A stretch of DNA of 64,000 nt from Axinella damicornis. Lineage: Eukaryota > Porifera > Demospongiae > Axinellida > Axinellidae. Both the position numbers and the translations under genes were made by a program. Of this stretch, positions 1-10,823 are shown piece by piece. The stretch is taken from the NCBI GenBank assembly GCA_963931865.1, contig OZ007517.1, positions 5,717,707-5,781,706 of the forward strand, written 5' to 3'. Under the pieces are notes generated by a model, which did no database searches, was not told the origin of the DNA, and saw only the letters and a program-made list of their open reading frames with translations. Numbering within the stretch: the first letter of the stretch is position 1; each line of letters opens with the position of its first letter.

Positions 1-183
1 ATCAACGGCTGTTTCGGGTCAGTGAGTAGCACTAAGTAGTTTAGATACCAGTTTCCAGTGCATTACGGGCTTTAGTGCACTCGGGCAATCTTGTTAACGG
101 TCTCGGGCGGATTATGCATTAACTAGATTGCCCTTGTGCATTAAAACCCGTAATGCACTGCAAACTGGTATTTAAATATTACT
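1..183. repeat. Foldback (MITE-like) element, copy 1
   Basis: Two arms of about 60 bases are inverted copies: GATACCAGTTTCCAGTGCAT from position 44 pairs with the arm ending at about 173 (ATGCACTGCAAACTGGTAT). The core contains GTTAAC and a TCTCGGGCGG segment. A second copy with the same ends and core lies at 42569-42778, so this is a dispersed family and not a chance hairpin. No coding potential is seen; it is probably a non-autonomous DNA element. Confidence 0.75.
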
Positions 184-1350
184 TGTGGATTCTGGTGGTC
201 TGTTTTGGCTGGTGCATCTGCACCCTGGTCCACATTGCCTCTCAGCACGCTTGCAGCTACACTGCTGAGTACTGCAGCCTTTCTTGCAGCCACATGTACA
301 TGCATCCACGCAGTAGGAGCGCCACCTGATCCTGCACTCTCTTCATGTTCTCCTCCAAGTCCCACTCAACTGAAATCGATTCACCCTGTACTCTCCATCC
401 ATAGTTGGTGATTGGTGGTAGTTGAAGGTATCTACACTGTGCTTGCTTCCAATACAGAAGTACCCACCTTGATCGTAACCAGTGAAACCTTAGGGCATCA
501 ATTGAGGGAATGAGAATGTGGTATGTGTCAGTACCTGGAGAAAAAAATAACAGCTTTTTGGCATCAGATTTGCTGGCATGTAACCATATTCTGGTATCTG
601 CATTCCCAAACAAATTCAGTGCTGGATGACATTTGAATACCAGGCTGTGTCTCGTAGCACTCCTTGTGAAGCACCAGCCACCACTAGACGCTGACTGCCA
701 CTGAGAAAGGATGTGGCACCTCGAAGCAGAGCACTACCAAGATACTGCATGTGCGGCAAGCCAGTACAACCTCGTGCCATTTCCGGGGTATTGGTGTATC
801 AGGGTTTCATACAGGGGGGGGGGGGGGGGCGGTACAACTACAAAATAGGCATTTTCTCTTGCTCTGCGTGTGGTCACGGTCATGTACAGCCCTGTGCAGC
901 TGCCTGTAGTGGGTGGGACACAACACTATTCCATCAGTGTGCAATAAAGGCTGTGGTATGTCCATCAAATCAGCCTTTTCGGATGTTAAGAACCTTCCCA
1001 TTATCACCTTCTCCTTGTTTGTGCACCCACACAGCAACGTTTTGTCTTATCTTTCCACCTTGGAATCCACTTGGGATTCTGTGTATGTCGCTGAATGTCT
1101 AGCTGGCATGCACGACAGACTTGGGAGTTTCGGGGAATACTTTCGTACTCCATTAGGCGGTCCATAGTGTTTGGTCCCAACTGTCTGGCCTGAGGTACTT
1201 TGGGTAACTAAGTTAGCCCTACAGAGTGCACAGCTGTGCAGGGTGTCGTCCTGATGATCCTGTGTATTAAAGGATCTTAACATAATTACATGTATGTATA
1301 GTCTATGTATCTGTCCATCTATCTATCTGTCTATGACATCATTAAGTAAC
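184..1350. other. No recognisable gene
   Basis: Only short reading frames without recognisable domains. There is a run of about 13 G at 818-830 and a short TCTA/TCTG microsatellite near 1316-1333. Nothing here supports a gene. Confidence 0.5.
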
Positions 1351-2252
1351 GAGGGGCAACCACACTCCTGGTACCCGGTTGCAACTCATTGGTCGCGCAA
1401 GCTACACGTTGCAGCTCATTCCAATTAACACACTGTCGTGTGAGGACCATGCTCGGTCAATGAAGTCGGCAATGGCGTCCAAAGGGAAGACAAGAACTTG
1501 CTACAGCGATCGCACCTGTGTGGTCAGAATCTTTGTGGGGCCTTTATAAGAGCTGTACTGGCAACGAAGAGAGCGCTTGAGCAATGGTGGCCAACGGCGA
1601 GACAAAAGTACTTGTATCTCCACCACCACTGTGAGTTTCAGCACCAAAATTGTACGCTTGGGTCACTGCATGATAGTGATCGCGATGGTGTAATCAAATC
1701 TTTGCAGGCCATTCCTAAGGTAGTCAAAGGTTAATTGATTGCATTACATTACGCAGCACAACAGGAGTGTAATAGCACCTTTTGCTTCGTGTCTACTATC
1801 ATCTTGCAAGGTTTTAGAATAAGTGGGGGTTGAGAGTTTTGTGCATGTAGCTCAACACTGATTGCCTGGTAGAGATTACTAGAGATTACTAGAGATAGCT
1901 AAGGATTACTAAAGTGGTGGAGATACAAGCGCTTTTGTCGTGCTGTCGGTCGTCATTGCTCGATCGCTCTCTGAAGTTCGTTGCCAGTACAGTCTAACGA
2001 AGGCCCCACAAAGATTCTGACCGCGCAGCCATGATCGCTGTCGTTCACTGACACTTACATGCTGAAACTCACCATGGTGGCAAACTTGTGAATGCTGTAA
2101 TAACTTGCCGCCATTGCCTACTCGATCACTCGACCGAGCATGGTCCTCTCATGGCATGTGCGTTAATTGGACTGAGCTGTGATACTTAGCTTGCACTACC
2201 AGCGAGTTGCAACCGGTTGCAACGCGGCTACCAGGAGTGTGGTTGCCCCTTG
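1351..2252. repeat. Long-armed foldback element
   Basis: The left end GAGGGGCAACCACACTCCTG and the right end (complement, ending near 2252) are inverted copies. Similarity continues inward for roughly 270 bases per arm with indels: GGACCATGCTCGGTC at about 1445 pairs with GACCGAGCATGGTCC at about 2130, and AGAATCTTTGTGGGGCC at about 1526 pairs with GGCCCCACAAAGATTCT at about 2000. The loop (about 1630-1900) contains repeated AGAGATTACT units. No transposase is seen. Confidence 0.7.
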
Positions 2253-2484
2253 AGACAGCTAAGGATTACTAAAGATTACTAGTTAGATTGGGAATGTGAT
2301 TGGAGGAAAGTTTCTCTTCACTCTTTTTCTCCTCCCTTTCCCCTCAGGCTTTGCGGGTTCCCTCCACTGGGCATGAAGAAGAGGATCCAGCAGGGACAAT
2401 ATACCGTTCCCGTACCAGAGTGGACACACGTCACCAATGAAGGTACATGTTGTGGTTTCGGTAGCCTCGGTCCAGGGTCTCCCC

Positions 2485-2985
2485 TCAAAATACGGGGGAG
2501 AGAGCCTGGTAACATCTGTGAGTAAAGCTGTTCACTTCCGGCACCTGAATCTGGCAGTAGCAATCGCATTGCAGATCGAAACAACGTGAACACGTAAGCA
2601 TTACCTTCACTGCCATATTAGTGAATGAATTGTAAACTTGGAAATGATCGTTCAAGGACAGAGTACCCAGGTGAAAGTCAGTTGACGATTGTGCAAGAGG
2701 GCCACTGGTCTGAGTTCGCTGTTCACTGTAGTTGGACCAGCTCACTCATGGTTTGTCGCCGCTTACAGGTTCAACGTTTCACAAGCTGATGATCTGTCTG
2801 GGTTTGCTTGTGAGAAGTGTCTCAAATTTCAGTGAAATGAAGAGCATTATAGTGACTGATTTGTACACATAAGTCATGCGACAGTTACCACAAAGTGGGT
2901 TCAATTATCACATGACACGCCAGAAGTCGACAGCTTTTCTTGCGAATGTTACCAGGCTCTCTCTCCCTACTCCCCTCAGTTTTGA
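2485..2985. repeat. Short inverted-repeat element
   Basis: GAGAGAGCCTGGTAAC at about 2500 is matched in inverse orientation by GTTACCAGGCTCTCTC at about 2948, followed by matching G-rich and C-rich flanks. The interior (about 450 bases) has no long reading frame. Immediately after it, at 2990-3067, lies a tandem dimer of about 43 bases containing CTATGGTTGTGGTCCATGAT. Confidence 0.55.
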
Positions 2986-3342
2986 GGAAAGAGCCTGGGA
3001 CCCAGGCTATGGTTGTGGTCCATGATACATGTATCCTGGGACCAAGGCTATGGTTGTGGTCCATGATAACAAGTGAGTCTTAAAAAGACTTGATGTGTCT
3101 CGGCACGACTTGGTATCAGCTAGAATCATGCAGAGGACATGGCAGCTGTTTAACCCTTTATGACTTCAAAACCTGTTAGCTATGAGACTTTCAGCTTAAG
3201 TCAGTGTCAATAAACTTGGAGGTTCTGTGTGAGCAAGGGGTGGGTCAGGGTGAGGTGGGAATGTTCACCCAAAGGGTGAAAGCAGTATGGTCGTGTCTGG
3301 GCTTGATGTTTAGTCAGAGCCAGCTTCACCAATTCTTTCCGA

Positions 3343-3386
3343 CATTATCTAGCTAGCTAGCTAGCTAGCTAGCTAGCTAGCTAGCT
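3343..3386. repeat. CTAG tetranucleotide microsatellite
   Basis: About ten uninterrupted self-complementary AGCT/CTAG units. It lies just before an HMR hairpin. Purely a simple repeat. Confidence 0.85.
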
Positions 3387-3419
3387 GGAGCTGAGTGTGT
3401 GTAGTTTGTATAATTTATA

Positions 3420-3870
3420 CAAGTAGCTGAGCTCGCTTCGCTCGCTCAGCTACTTCCCACTTGTTCACCTACTGTGCGTAATCCGGCGCCGGACAGCTCT
3501 CTGAAGAGCTGCTTCTCCCCGATTGCGTCTGCTTCAGCTGCTGCTCGCCGCTTGCGTCCGCTTCAGCTGCTGCTCCCGGGCCCGATTGCGGCATCTGCTT
3601 CCACTGCTGCTCCCCGTTTGCCTACGCCTCGCGTCCAGCTGTTGCTCCCCGATTGCGCCCGCTTCAGCTGCTGCTCGCCGCCCGATCGCGTCCGCTTCGA
3701 CTGCTGCTCCCGATTGCGTCCGCTTCGACTGCTGCTCCCCGATTGCGTCCGCTTCGACTGCTGCTCCCCGATTGCATACTGGATTCCAGCCCATGCCTGG
3801 GCCCAATGTTCTCGAACATTCTTCGCGGAGTTCGAGGTTCAGTAAATAAATTGAAGTACGAAGGTCCCGC
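3420..3870 (-). repeat. HMR: hairpin-ended minisatellite repeat, minus copy
   Basis: The family, read on its sense strand, has a 5' end near CATTAAGATTTTAACGTG, a TG-rich stretch, a conserved block (GTGGGGCGGGACTAGACTA, GACGCGCGACCTTCGTACTT, CTCCGCGAAGAATGTTCGAG), a minisatellite of about 26 bases (GAGCAGCAGCTGAAGCGGAC with CGCAATCGGG), the block GGCGCCGGATTACGC, and a 3' hairpin GTAGCTGAGCGAGCGAAGCG/AGCTCAGCTAC. This copy is reversed: hairpin at 3422-3456, minisatellite at 3500-3780, and it stops within the CTTCGTACTT block near 3870. Reading frames across it are minisatellite artefacts. Confidence 0.8.
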
Positions 3871-3992
3871 CTGTATGGATGAGTGAGTATTCATTGTAGC
3901 CAGTCTTGGTAAGTGGATTCATGAGAAGCCAGGCAAAACCCATAATCACTTTTGAGGCTCTACTTGTGGGCTATAAATATGTTTGACACCCT

Positions 3993-4631
3993 GTTAACCC
4001 TTTACCCCCGATAGCGCCCGTATGCGCCCAATAATTAAGCGTCCGTTAAACCCGAGAGCGCCCGTATGCGCCCGAAACTGGATTCCGGCTATTTATCGCC
4101 ATAGCTACGCGATCGGACTTTGGATAAGTGATTTACGTGTCACAGGAAGTCGAGTGAAGCATAATTAGCTGTGGCTTTCCATAGGGACTTTCCCCACAAA
4201 TCGCGTTAGAAGTTTACTTGTCGATCGATGTGTACTTAGTGACGGCATATTACAGCTTATATCGTACGATCAAGTTGTTGTATCGAGTTTGTACAAGCCA
4301 GATATCTCACCCACACTGGATACCTACCGTTGCTGGGCCAGTCAGCCAACCTCTGCCGTGGTTTTGCCGTCATTCTCGAGAGCACGGCGACAACCCGCGT
4401 TTCCACCGTTGTGTCTTTCCCAGGCCTCACTGTCAAGTCCCGTGACTACTTCAGGAACGAAGAAGGTTTGTTTTCAAGACAAATAAGTGTAACTATCAAT
4501 ACCTGAACTCAGCTATTTTACAAGATACAATGCCAATGAATCGATACAACACAAAAATCGCCATTTTTCATTAGCTTTTGTGTAACCACGCGATTAATTT
4601 CTGCGCATGCGCCTCGGGGGTATAGGGTTAA
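3993..4631. repeat. Terminal-inverted-repeat element, about 640 bp
   Basis: The left end GTTAACCCTTTACCCCCGAT and the right end (CGGGGGTATAGGGTTAA) are inverted copies of about 25 bases. The left part has two direct repeats of GAGCGCCCGTATGCGCCC type (4008-4075). The interior has no recognisable coding sequence. Confidence 0.6.
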
Positions 4632-5240
4632 GCATGTAGAGCAGGTTGCTGCACTTGCACAGGTGCATTGCAAAAAGTGACGTACGTACCACGTACCTAC
4701 CCATCCAACACTGTACTTCAGTACCGAGACAAAAAAGCCAGATCAAGGGACTAATGGCTAATGAGTATGGCTTTTCCCTCTGCCAAACACAGAGAAGGAT
4801 CTGATCAATGGACTGCTGAAGATTGATCCACAAGAGCGGTTCAAGATCGAAGACGTTCTCTGACATCCCTGGATTGCTGTATGTTGTATGGAGCAGATGG
4901 GTAGAATATGTACGACTACATCAAAGCATTCCAATCACCACATAATATCCTTTGAGGGAACATAGAACTAGGGTGCTTGGAGACAAACTTCCAAATTGTC
5001 TTAGTTTGCAGAGGCATGCAGGTTTGTCTGGTTCCCCAACTCTCATGGCGGAGAGTGAGACTGGGTTGTCTTGTTCCCTGACTCCCACTGTCGGGAGGGA
5101 GACTTGGTGCCAGAAATTGGTCATTTTGGAAGGTTGTGGACAGCATCAATGTGGTTCTAAATGTAGCAGATTGTATGTCAAATAAGTGTGCTAGTTTTAA
5201 TGCAAGCAAACTGATAGTGGCCTTGTGCATTGTCTATTGA
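4632..5240. other. No recognisable gene
   Basis: Short reading frames only, none with a recognisable domain or plausible splice structure. A small inverted pair (CAACTCTCATGGCGGAGAGT) lies near 5037. Confidence 0.45.
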
Positions 5241-5705
5241 CTTAGCAAATAATGGCCCCCCTCCCCACCTCGCTTCACCCTCCTCCCTACTTCCCATGAC
5301 TCTCCCTCCCCTCCCCACCTCCCATCACCCTCCTCCCCACCTTCATAACACTCCTCCTCACCTCCCATCACTCCCCCTCCCCTATCACTCTCCCACCCCA
5401 CCTCCCTTACACTCCATCACTCTCCCTCCCAACCCCCTCCTCCCCACCACCTCCCACTCCATCACTCTCCCTCCCCACCCCCTCCTCTCCACCTCCCACT
5501 CCATCCCACCTCCCATCACTCCCACTCTACCATCACTCCCTCCCCACCGGGCCCCTCCTCTCCACCTCCCACTCCATCCCACCTCCCATCACTCCCACTC
5601 TACCATCACTCTCTCCCCACTCCACCTCCTCTCCGCCTCCCATACCTCCCCCTCCATCATCACTCTCCCTTCCTATCCCACCTCCCATTACTCCCTCTTC
5701 CAGGA
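5241..5705. repeat. Pyrimidine-rich minisatellite
   Basis: Degenerate tandem units built from CTCCCACTCCATC, CACCTCCCATCACTC and TCTCCCTCCCC occupy about 465 bases. One segment (near 5480-5530 and 5555-5605) is duplicated almost exactly. The strand asymmetry (C/T against G/A) could favour triplex or G-rich structures. The 169-residue proline/serine reading frame across it is a product of the repeat and is not called as a gene. Confidence 0.85.
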
Positions 5706-5848
5706 GATGTCACATGCTCTGGCGACGATGAGGGTATAGGAAGACCCCACGAGGATCAAGAAAATCTTCGAGTCCAAGAAGCCACCAAGGGAACTGATCT
5801 TGTGTATGACACTCTTTTCCCGATCAATCATTAGTTGTGTGTGACACA

Positions 5849-6397
5849 TCATCAATCCATTAAGATTTTAACCGTGTGTCTGTCTGTCCGTCCGTGGGTA
5901 ACGGAAGTGAGATGTTCGTGGGGCGGGACTAGACTATAGTGACGCGCAACCTTCGTACTTCAATATTTACTGAACCTCGAACTCTGCGTACTAGAATGTT
6001 CGAGAATAGTGGACATGGCTGGAATCTTCGAGAACAGCTGGCGGGGAGCAGCAGCGCAGCCGAAGCGGACACAATCGGGGAGCAGCAGACGAAGCGGACG
6101 CCATATCATCGGGGAGCAGAGTTGAAGCCGACGCATTCGGGGAGCAGCAGCAATCGGGAACCAGTTGAAACGGACGCAATCGAGAGAAGCAACTGAAGCG
6201 GACGTAAGCGGCGAAAAGCAGCTGAAGTGGATGCAAGCCGGGAGCTCAGCAGCGGTTGAAACGGATCGATGCAATCGCGCTAGGAGCAGCAGCTGAAGCG
6301 GACGCAATCGGGGAACAGCAGCTCTGCACAGAGAGCTATCCGGCACCGGATTAGGCGAACGAGGGGGAAGTAGCTGAGCGAGCGAAGCTACTTGTAT
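5849..6397 (+). repeat. HMR copy, plus strand
   Basis: Starts at the CATTAAGATTTTAACCGTG end, passes through GGGGCGGGACTAGACTATAG and GACGCGCAACCTTCGTACTT, then the GAGCAGCAG/GAAGCGGACGC minisatellite (6048-6320). It ends with CCGGCACCGGATTAGGCGAA and a shortened 3' hairpin (GTAGCTGAGCGAGCGAAGCT). A fresh 5' end follows almost directly at 6405, a head-to-tail arrangement. Confidence 0.8.
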
Positions 6398-6404
6398 AAT
6401 ATCA

Positions 6405-6495
6405 ATCAATACATTAAGATTTTACGTGTCTGTGTGTGTGTCTGTGAGTGGGATGTTCGTGGGGCGACTCTAGACTATAGTGACGCGCCAGGGGC
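6405..6495 (+). repeat. HMR 5' fragment
   Basis: Only the 5' end of the family (ATACATTAAGATTTTACGTG through CTAGACTATAGTGACGCGCC) is present. It breaks off into unrelated sequence (GGGGCCCGGGGGGTAGG). The following stretch, 6496-6924, contains nothing I recognise. Confidence 0.7.
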
Positions 6496-6979
6496 CCGGG
6501 GGGTAGGACAAGATCACGTGCACTGTCATTTTGTATGACGTAATGCAAAGTCGTTCTACTGCTTTTCTCCGTGGAAGAAGGCTGCATTGCGCTTTCAATG
6601 CATCCTGAAGAGCAACCTCTATGCAGAGACTGTGACCGAACTGGGTATAAGCAACTACACACTACTACGTGCCTGTACTGAGCAGTTATGTAAGTGACCA
6701 TGCAGACTCACCGAGAATATCAGCGAATGCAGACTTGTCGACCGCACTCAAGCGTTTATCATCAGGTAGGAAGTCAATAAAGCGATCGAACCCCATCGAA
6801 CCCCAGCGATAAGTCAGCGCTAGAGCTGTTACTAGTCTGCTAGCTCCGCATACTTCTTGTATATTATTGTGCACTATATCTATGGAATGTTAATTGTACC
6901 ACGTGCGCACGGACCTTGTCCCGGTGACGCGCGACCTTCGTACTTCAATTTAATTACTATGCAATCGGGGAGCAGCAGG

Positions 6980-7373
6980 ATCAGCCCCTCTCTTTAAGAA
7001 ACACCTCAAGGCCTATCTTATTGACAATAATTATTAAGCTTGTGTTTGATAATATTTTTATATCTTTTTAGGATACTGTTTTTATACTTTCAATCACTCT
7101 TACTTAGGTAGCGTACACTTGTTTTGTTTTGTAGTTGTAAATTCTGTGTGCAAGGCTGTTGTACCCTTGCATTTATTTCTCAAGTTACTGTAATTATCTT
7201 TTGTCGGTTTGTGCTATGACTTGCATAATTATATTTCTCAACTGTACATATTATCTTTTGTCGGTTTGTCGGTTTGTACTATATGTGGTTATATGCAGGA
7301 CCCTCATGAAAACCAGCACTATCGCTGATGAGGCATTTCCTGTCACAAATTAAAATCTATCTATCTATCTATC
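6980..7373 (+). mobile_element. Non-LTR retrotransposon, 3' end only
   Basis: Begins abruptly inside an HMR minisatellite. The first codons read SAPLFKKHLKAYLIDNNY then stop, which resembles the C-terminus of CR1/L2-like ORF2 proteins (LFKK.LK.YL). About 320 bases of AT-rich 3' untranslated sequence follow, ending in (TCTA)n at 7350-7373, after which the minisatellite resumes. A microsatellite tail is normal for CR1/L2-type LINEs. It is a severely 5'-truncated, dead copy; clade assignment is tentative. Confidence 0.7.
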
Positions 7374-7472
7374 AGTCGAAGCGGACGCAAGCAGGCGAGC
7401 AGCAGTTGAAGCGGACGCAATCGGGGAACAGCGTCGAAGCGGACGCGATCGGGCGGCGAGCAGCAGCTGAAG

Positions 7473-8645
7473 GGCAGGTCAACAGTCACTCCACTGCTTT
7501 TGGCCACCCATCACTGGCATAAGTCTCTGGAGAACAAACATCAAGTTGCCTGTGTTTTCTTCGACTATAAGAAAGCTTTTGACTCTGTCCCACACCAGTC
7601 CTTGCTCAATAAACTCTATCACTTGCAATTGCCTTCTCCCCTGATCCGCTGGATTGAGGGTTATCTGGCTCAGCGATTCCAGAGAGTCACTCTCAATGGC
7701 CAGTGCTCCTCCTGGCTCCCGGTCCGTTCAGGGGTGCCCCAAGGTTCAATATTGGGACCCTTGTTGTTTTTATCCTACATCAACGATTTGTCGTGCTGCT
7801 CCCTATCTCGAAGTGCCAAGCTATTGATGTTTGCTGATGATGTCTTAGTGTATAAGCCCATCACAACCCACACTGACTTCATTGCGTTTCAAAATGATGT
7901 GGATGCCATTGGCCATTGGTCTCTTCAAAACCATCTGAGCCTGAACATTAGCAAAACCAAGTTCATGCTCATCTCCCGCAGCAAGCGTTATTCACTGCAG
8001 TGTCCTAATGTTCTTCTGGATGGCTCCCAGCTTGAACAAGTCTCCCATTTTAAGTACCTGGGTGTGTGGATATCAGCTGACCTTTCCTGGTCCAAGCACA
8101 TCATGACTGTCACCTGCAAGTCACGCCGACTCCTGGGATACATATTCAGAACCTTCTCCCCCCACTGTTCGCCAACTGCTATTATGACCCTCTACAGAGC
8201 CCAGGTCTTGCCTATTCTCGATTATGGTTGTATTATCTGGGATCCCCATTTTAAGAAAGACTCTGCTCTACTTGAAAGTGTTCAACTGTTTGCAACCCGA
8301 ATGGCTACTAAGTCCTGGAATGCAAGTGCCGTATCCCTCAACTCTAAACTTAATCTAAGTACACTGTCTAGTAGAAGAACATATTTTAAAGTACTTTATG
8401 TTTATAAGTTTCTGAATGGTCACCTTTATTGTCCTCCTGATCTTTTTATTTGGCGCCCAAATGTAAAAGTTAGAGTTTGCCACCCCAAACAATTGCTACA
8501 GCCTTTCGCTAAGACTAGCGCGTTTTCCAGCTCTTACTTTGTATCCTCTGTTAAGTTATGGAATTTCCTGCCTGCCGAGCTTGTTTTTAACCCTTGTATT
8601 AGTTTATTTAAAAGTACTGTAAAAAACCTTTATTTCACTCCTTAA
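7473..8645 (+). CDS. LINE reverse transcriptase, 5'-truncated (CR1/Jockey-like)
   Basis: An open frame of about 390 codons without a genuine start: it opens at the insertion junction with GRSTVTPLLLATHHWHK. Reverse transcriptase landmarks are in order: VFFDYKKAFDSVPH (catalytic Asp), SGVPQGSILGPLLF, the active-site FADD in MFADDVLVY, then the thumb region with KYLGVWISADLSWS. The C-terminal part has YGCIIWDP and ends near STVKNLYFTP. The family is the reverse transcriptase of non-LTR retrotransposons, which copies its RNA at a nicked target. The endonuclease and N-terminal fingers are missing, typical of incomplete reverse transcription. The frame is otherwise clean, so the insertion is probably recent. 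Confidence 0.9.
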   Translation, partial: GRSTVTPLLLATHHWHKSLENKHQVACVFFDYKKAFDSVPHQSLLNKLYHLQLPSPLIRWIEGYLAQRFQRVTLNGQCSSWLPVRSGVPQGSILGPLLFLSYINDLSCCSLSRSAKLLMFADDVLVYKPITTHTDFIAFQNDVDAIGHWSLQNHLSLNISKTKFMLISRSKRYSLQCPNVLLDGSQLEQVSHFKYLGVWISADLSWSKHIMTVTCKSRRLLGYIFRTFSPHCSPTAIMTLYRAQVLPILDYGCIIWDPHFKKDSALLESVQLFATRMATKSWNASAVSLNSKLNLSTLSSRRTYFKVLYVYKFLNGHLYCPPDLFIWRPNVKVRVCHPKQLLQPFAKTSAFSSSYFVSSVKLWNFLPAELVFNPCISLFKSTVKNLYFTP

Positions 8646-8809
8646 CGTATAATATTATATTATATATATATCATCCATTTGCTTATTATTTTGTGTTCTG
8701 TCATGCCGTTTTATTTTTTCTTTCGGTTCCTTCATACTAGCCCTTGGCTATTGGAACCATTTATATATATAAAATTTTAAAAAATTAAAAAATTAAAAAA
8801 TTAAAAAAA
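7473..8809 (+). mobile_element. 5'-truncated CR1/Jockey-like LINE insertion
   Basis: The 5' junction lies within an HMR minisatellite unit: GCAGCTGAAG before the element continues as CGGGCGCGATCGGGG after it, so the target unit is split. The 3' end is AT-rich and closes with an AAATTA-type simple repeat (8768-8809). No clear target-site duplication is visible because the target is itself repetitive. Confidence 0.85.
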
Positions 8810-9509
8810 GCGGGCGCGATCGGGGAGCAGCAGCTGGACGCGAGGTGGAGGCAAACGGCGGGGAGCAGCAGTGGAAGCGGATGCCGCAATCGGGCCCGGG
8901 AGCAACAGCTGAAGCGGACGCAAGCGGCGAGCAGCAGCTGAAGCGGACGCAATCGGGGAGAAGCAGCTCTTCAGAGAGCTGTCCGGTGCCGGATTACGCA
9001 TGGTAGGCGAACAAGGGGGAAGTAGCTGAGCGAGCGAAGCGAGCTCAGCTACTTGTCAATACATTAAGATTTTAACGTGTGTTTGTCTGCGTGTGTGTAA
9101 CGGAAGTGGGACGTTCGTGGGGCGGGACTAGACTGTGGCACGTGCTTAGTGGGGATGAGGAAACAATGGTCCTAATTGAGAAAGAATGGGGCAAGGTTAA
9201 GGCACAGACTTCTTGGAACATACAACCGTGCCTCTCATACTCAAGTTCCCAGGCACCCGAGAATTCCGGTCTTGAATCTAACATCACTCCCTCTCAGCCT
9301 CCCTTAGTCACCCACAACACCACTAGCACCAGTGCCTCCCCTCCCTCACTCCACCAACAGGATCAACCAGCCTCAGGATTCAACCAGCTCGACAACGGCA
9401 CAATGCGCTCAGCTCAGAACAGTAATTCTAGTAACAATACAACAGAAGTTGACAATGGCAGAACAGATGGTGAGCATGTTTTTTTAGGACAATAGGTCCT
9501 TCCCATCCC

Positions 9510-10823
9510 TTGGGGGGTGAAAGCTCTCGCCTTGCTACAGACAATGTATTTGGTGTAGTGAATAATCAAAATTCCAGAGATGGTGTTCCAGCTTTGTCTG
9601 TCCTCTACTACAATGCAAGAAGTATCCTTCCAAAAATAGATCTGTTGCGAGCAGAGGTCATCGCTGCAAACTTCCCCTCTGTTGTTTGCATTGTAGAATC
9701 TTGGCTTTCAGAGGAAATAGAGGACAGTGAGGTATCTATTGATGACTATCAATTAATTCGATTGGACAGAAACAGACATGGAGGAGGTGTACTCCTCTAT
9801 ATCCATAATTCATTAACATGGGAGCCCGTGATCAAGGGTCCTAACGAACTGGAGCTCTTGGCTATTTCTATTAGTTCAACACACTCTTCTGTTAAGCATT
9901 GTATCTCAGTTTTGTATCGTCCTCCCTCCTCAGCAGTTACCTTTTTTGATAATCTTTGTACAGCTTTACAGTCTATTTCACCAAATCATTTTACTAGTTT
10001 TGTATTAATAGGAGATTTTAATATTAATTTTTGTAGTAGAGATCACCCCTATTTTTGTAAGCTAGATACTATTTTGCAGACGTTTTCTTTATCTCAAGTT
10101 GTGAACACTCACACTCACACGGCTCCCAGTGGCGAAACATCACTGATTGATCTAGCCCTTGTATCAAACCCCGATCTGGTCTTGGATTGCACAACAGTTT
10201 CCCCCCTTGAAATAGCAGATGTGCGGTCATATCATAATGGTGTGAAGCTGACCTTGAGATGGAAACATAAGCATGCCAAGCAAGTTCAACAGCAGCCGCG
10301 AACAATTTGGAGGTATGCAAATGCAGATTTTCAAAAGGCCAATCAAATGATCCAGGAAGTAGCCTGGGATAGACTGCTACCGGAAGACAATGTTGATGTG
10401 GCTGCTGTAAACTGGCACAACAAAGTGATGGATATCATGCATGCTTGCATTCCACAGCAAACACTTAAAAAAAGGAGAAATTTACCATGGCTCTCTAAAA
10501 ATGCTATTCGACTAATCAGGCAACGTAATGCCACATTCCAGGCTGCAAAAAGATCAGGCAGGCCTCATCTGGTTGATAAGTTTAAGAAACTGCGCAACCG
10601 GGTAGTCAGACTCTTGCGAAATGACAAAAAATCTCATTTGGAGCAACTCAATGTTAGAGACAAGAGGAAGTTTTGGAAGGCTGTTAAGTTTCTGAACAGA
10701 CAGCAATCCTCAATCCCTCCCCTCCATTACCAGGGTATTACAGCCAACTCAAGTCAAGAAAAGGCAACTGTACTCAACCAATTCTTTTCCATGTGCTTTA
10801 ACACAGCTGTATACCACCACTAA
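9510..10823 (+). CDS. LINE ORF2 N-terminal part: AP-like endonuclease and linker
   Basis: The protein opens with LSVLYYNARSILPKIDLLRA, the strand that carries the catalytic Asn of the exonuclease/endonuclease/phosphatase fold. Then come CIVESWLSEE (catalytic Glu region), NRHGGGVLLYI, YRPPSS, IGDFNIN (metal-binding Asp and Asn) and SLIDLALV. These are the hallmarks of the LINE endonuclease that nicks target DNA. The linker contains RRNLPWLSKNAIRLIRQRN and an arginine/lysine-rich segment. No ATG is certain; the frame is open upstream from about 9483 and the start is undecided. The frame ends early near FNTAVYHH because of a one-base shift; similarity resumes in another frame at PPLNREVL. Confidence 0.9.
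   Translation: MGGESSRLATDNVFGVVNNQNSRDGVPALSVLYYNARSILPKIDLLRAEVIAANFPSVVCIVESWLSEEIEDSEVSIDDYQLIRLDRNRHGGGVLLYIHNSLTWEPVIKGPNELELLAISISSTHSSVKHCISVLYRPPSSAVTFFDNLCTALQSISPNHFTSFVLIGDFNINFCSRDHPYFCKLDTILQTFSLSQVVNTHTHTAPSGETSLIDLALVSNPDLVLDCTTVSPLEIADVRSYHNGVKLTLRWKHKHAKQVQQQPRTIWRYANADFQKANQMIQEVAWDRLLPEDNVDVAAVNWHNKVMDIMHACIPQQTLKKRRNLPWLSKNAIRLIRQRNATFQAAKRSGRPHLVDKFKKLRNRVVRLLRNDKKSHLEQLNVRDKRKFWKAVKFLNRQQSSIPPLHYQGITANSSQEKATVLNQFFSMCFNTAVYHH

Larger units (their letters stand above)
6925..9054 (+). repeat. HMR copy interrupted by two LINE insertions
   Basis: Family sequence is present at 6925-6979 (GTGACGCGCGACCTTCGTAC, then the first minisatellite units), 7374-7472 (minisatellite) and 8810-9054 (minisatellite, CCGGATTACGC block and complete hairpin ending in CTTGT). 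The pieces between are LINE 3' ends (6980-7373 and 7473-8809). Read together the three pieces form one ordered HMR, so both LINEs inserted after it. Confidence 0.75.

Noticed and set aside
3474..3894. Serine/alanine/proline-rich frames on both strands
   Set aside because: Translations of the HMR minisatellite; the same peptides appear at every HMR copy.
5230..5739. 169-residue proline/serine-rich open frame
   Set aside because: Produced by the C/T-rich minisatellite; no start context, homology or splice sites.
9079..9495. 139-codon frame as a complete LINE ORF1
   Set aside because: Its first residues lie in the HMR flank, outside the LINE, and no ORF1 domain is recognisable; only the region from 9136 can belong to the element, and its coding status is undecided.
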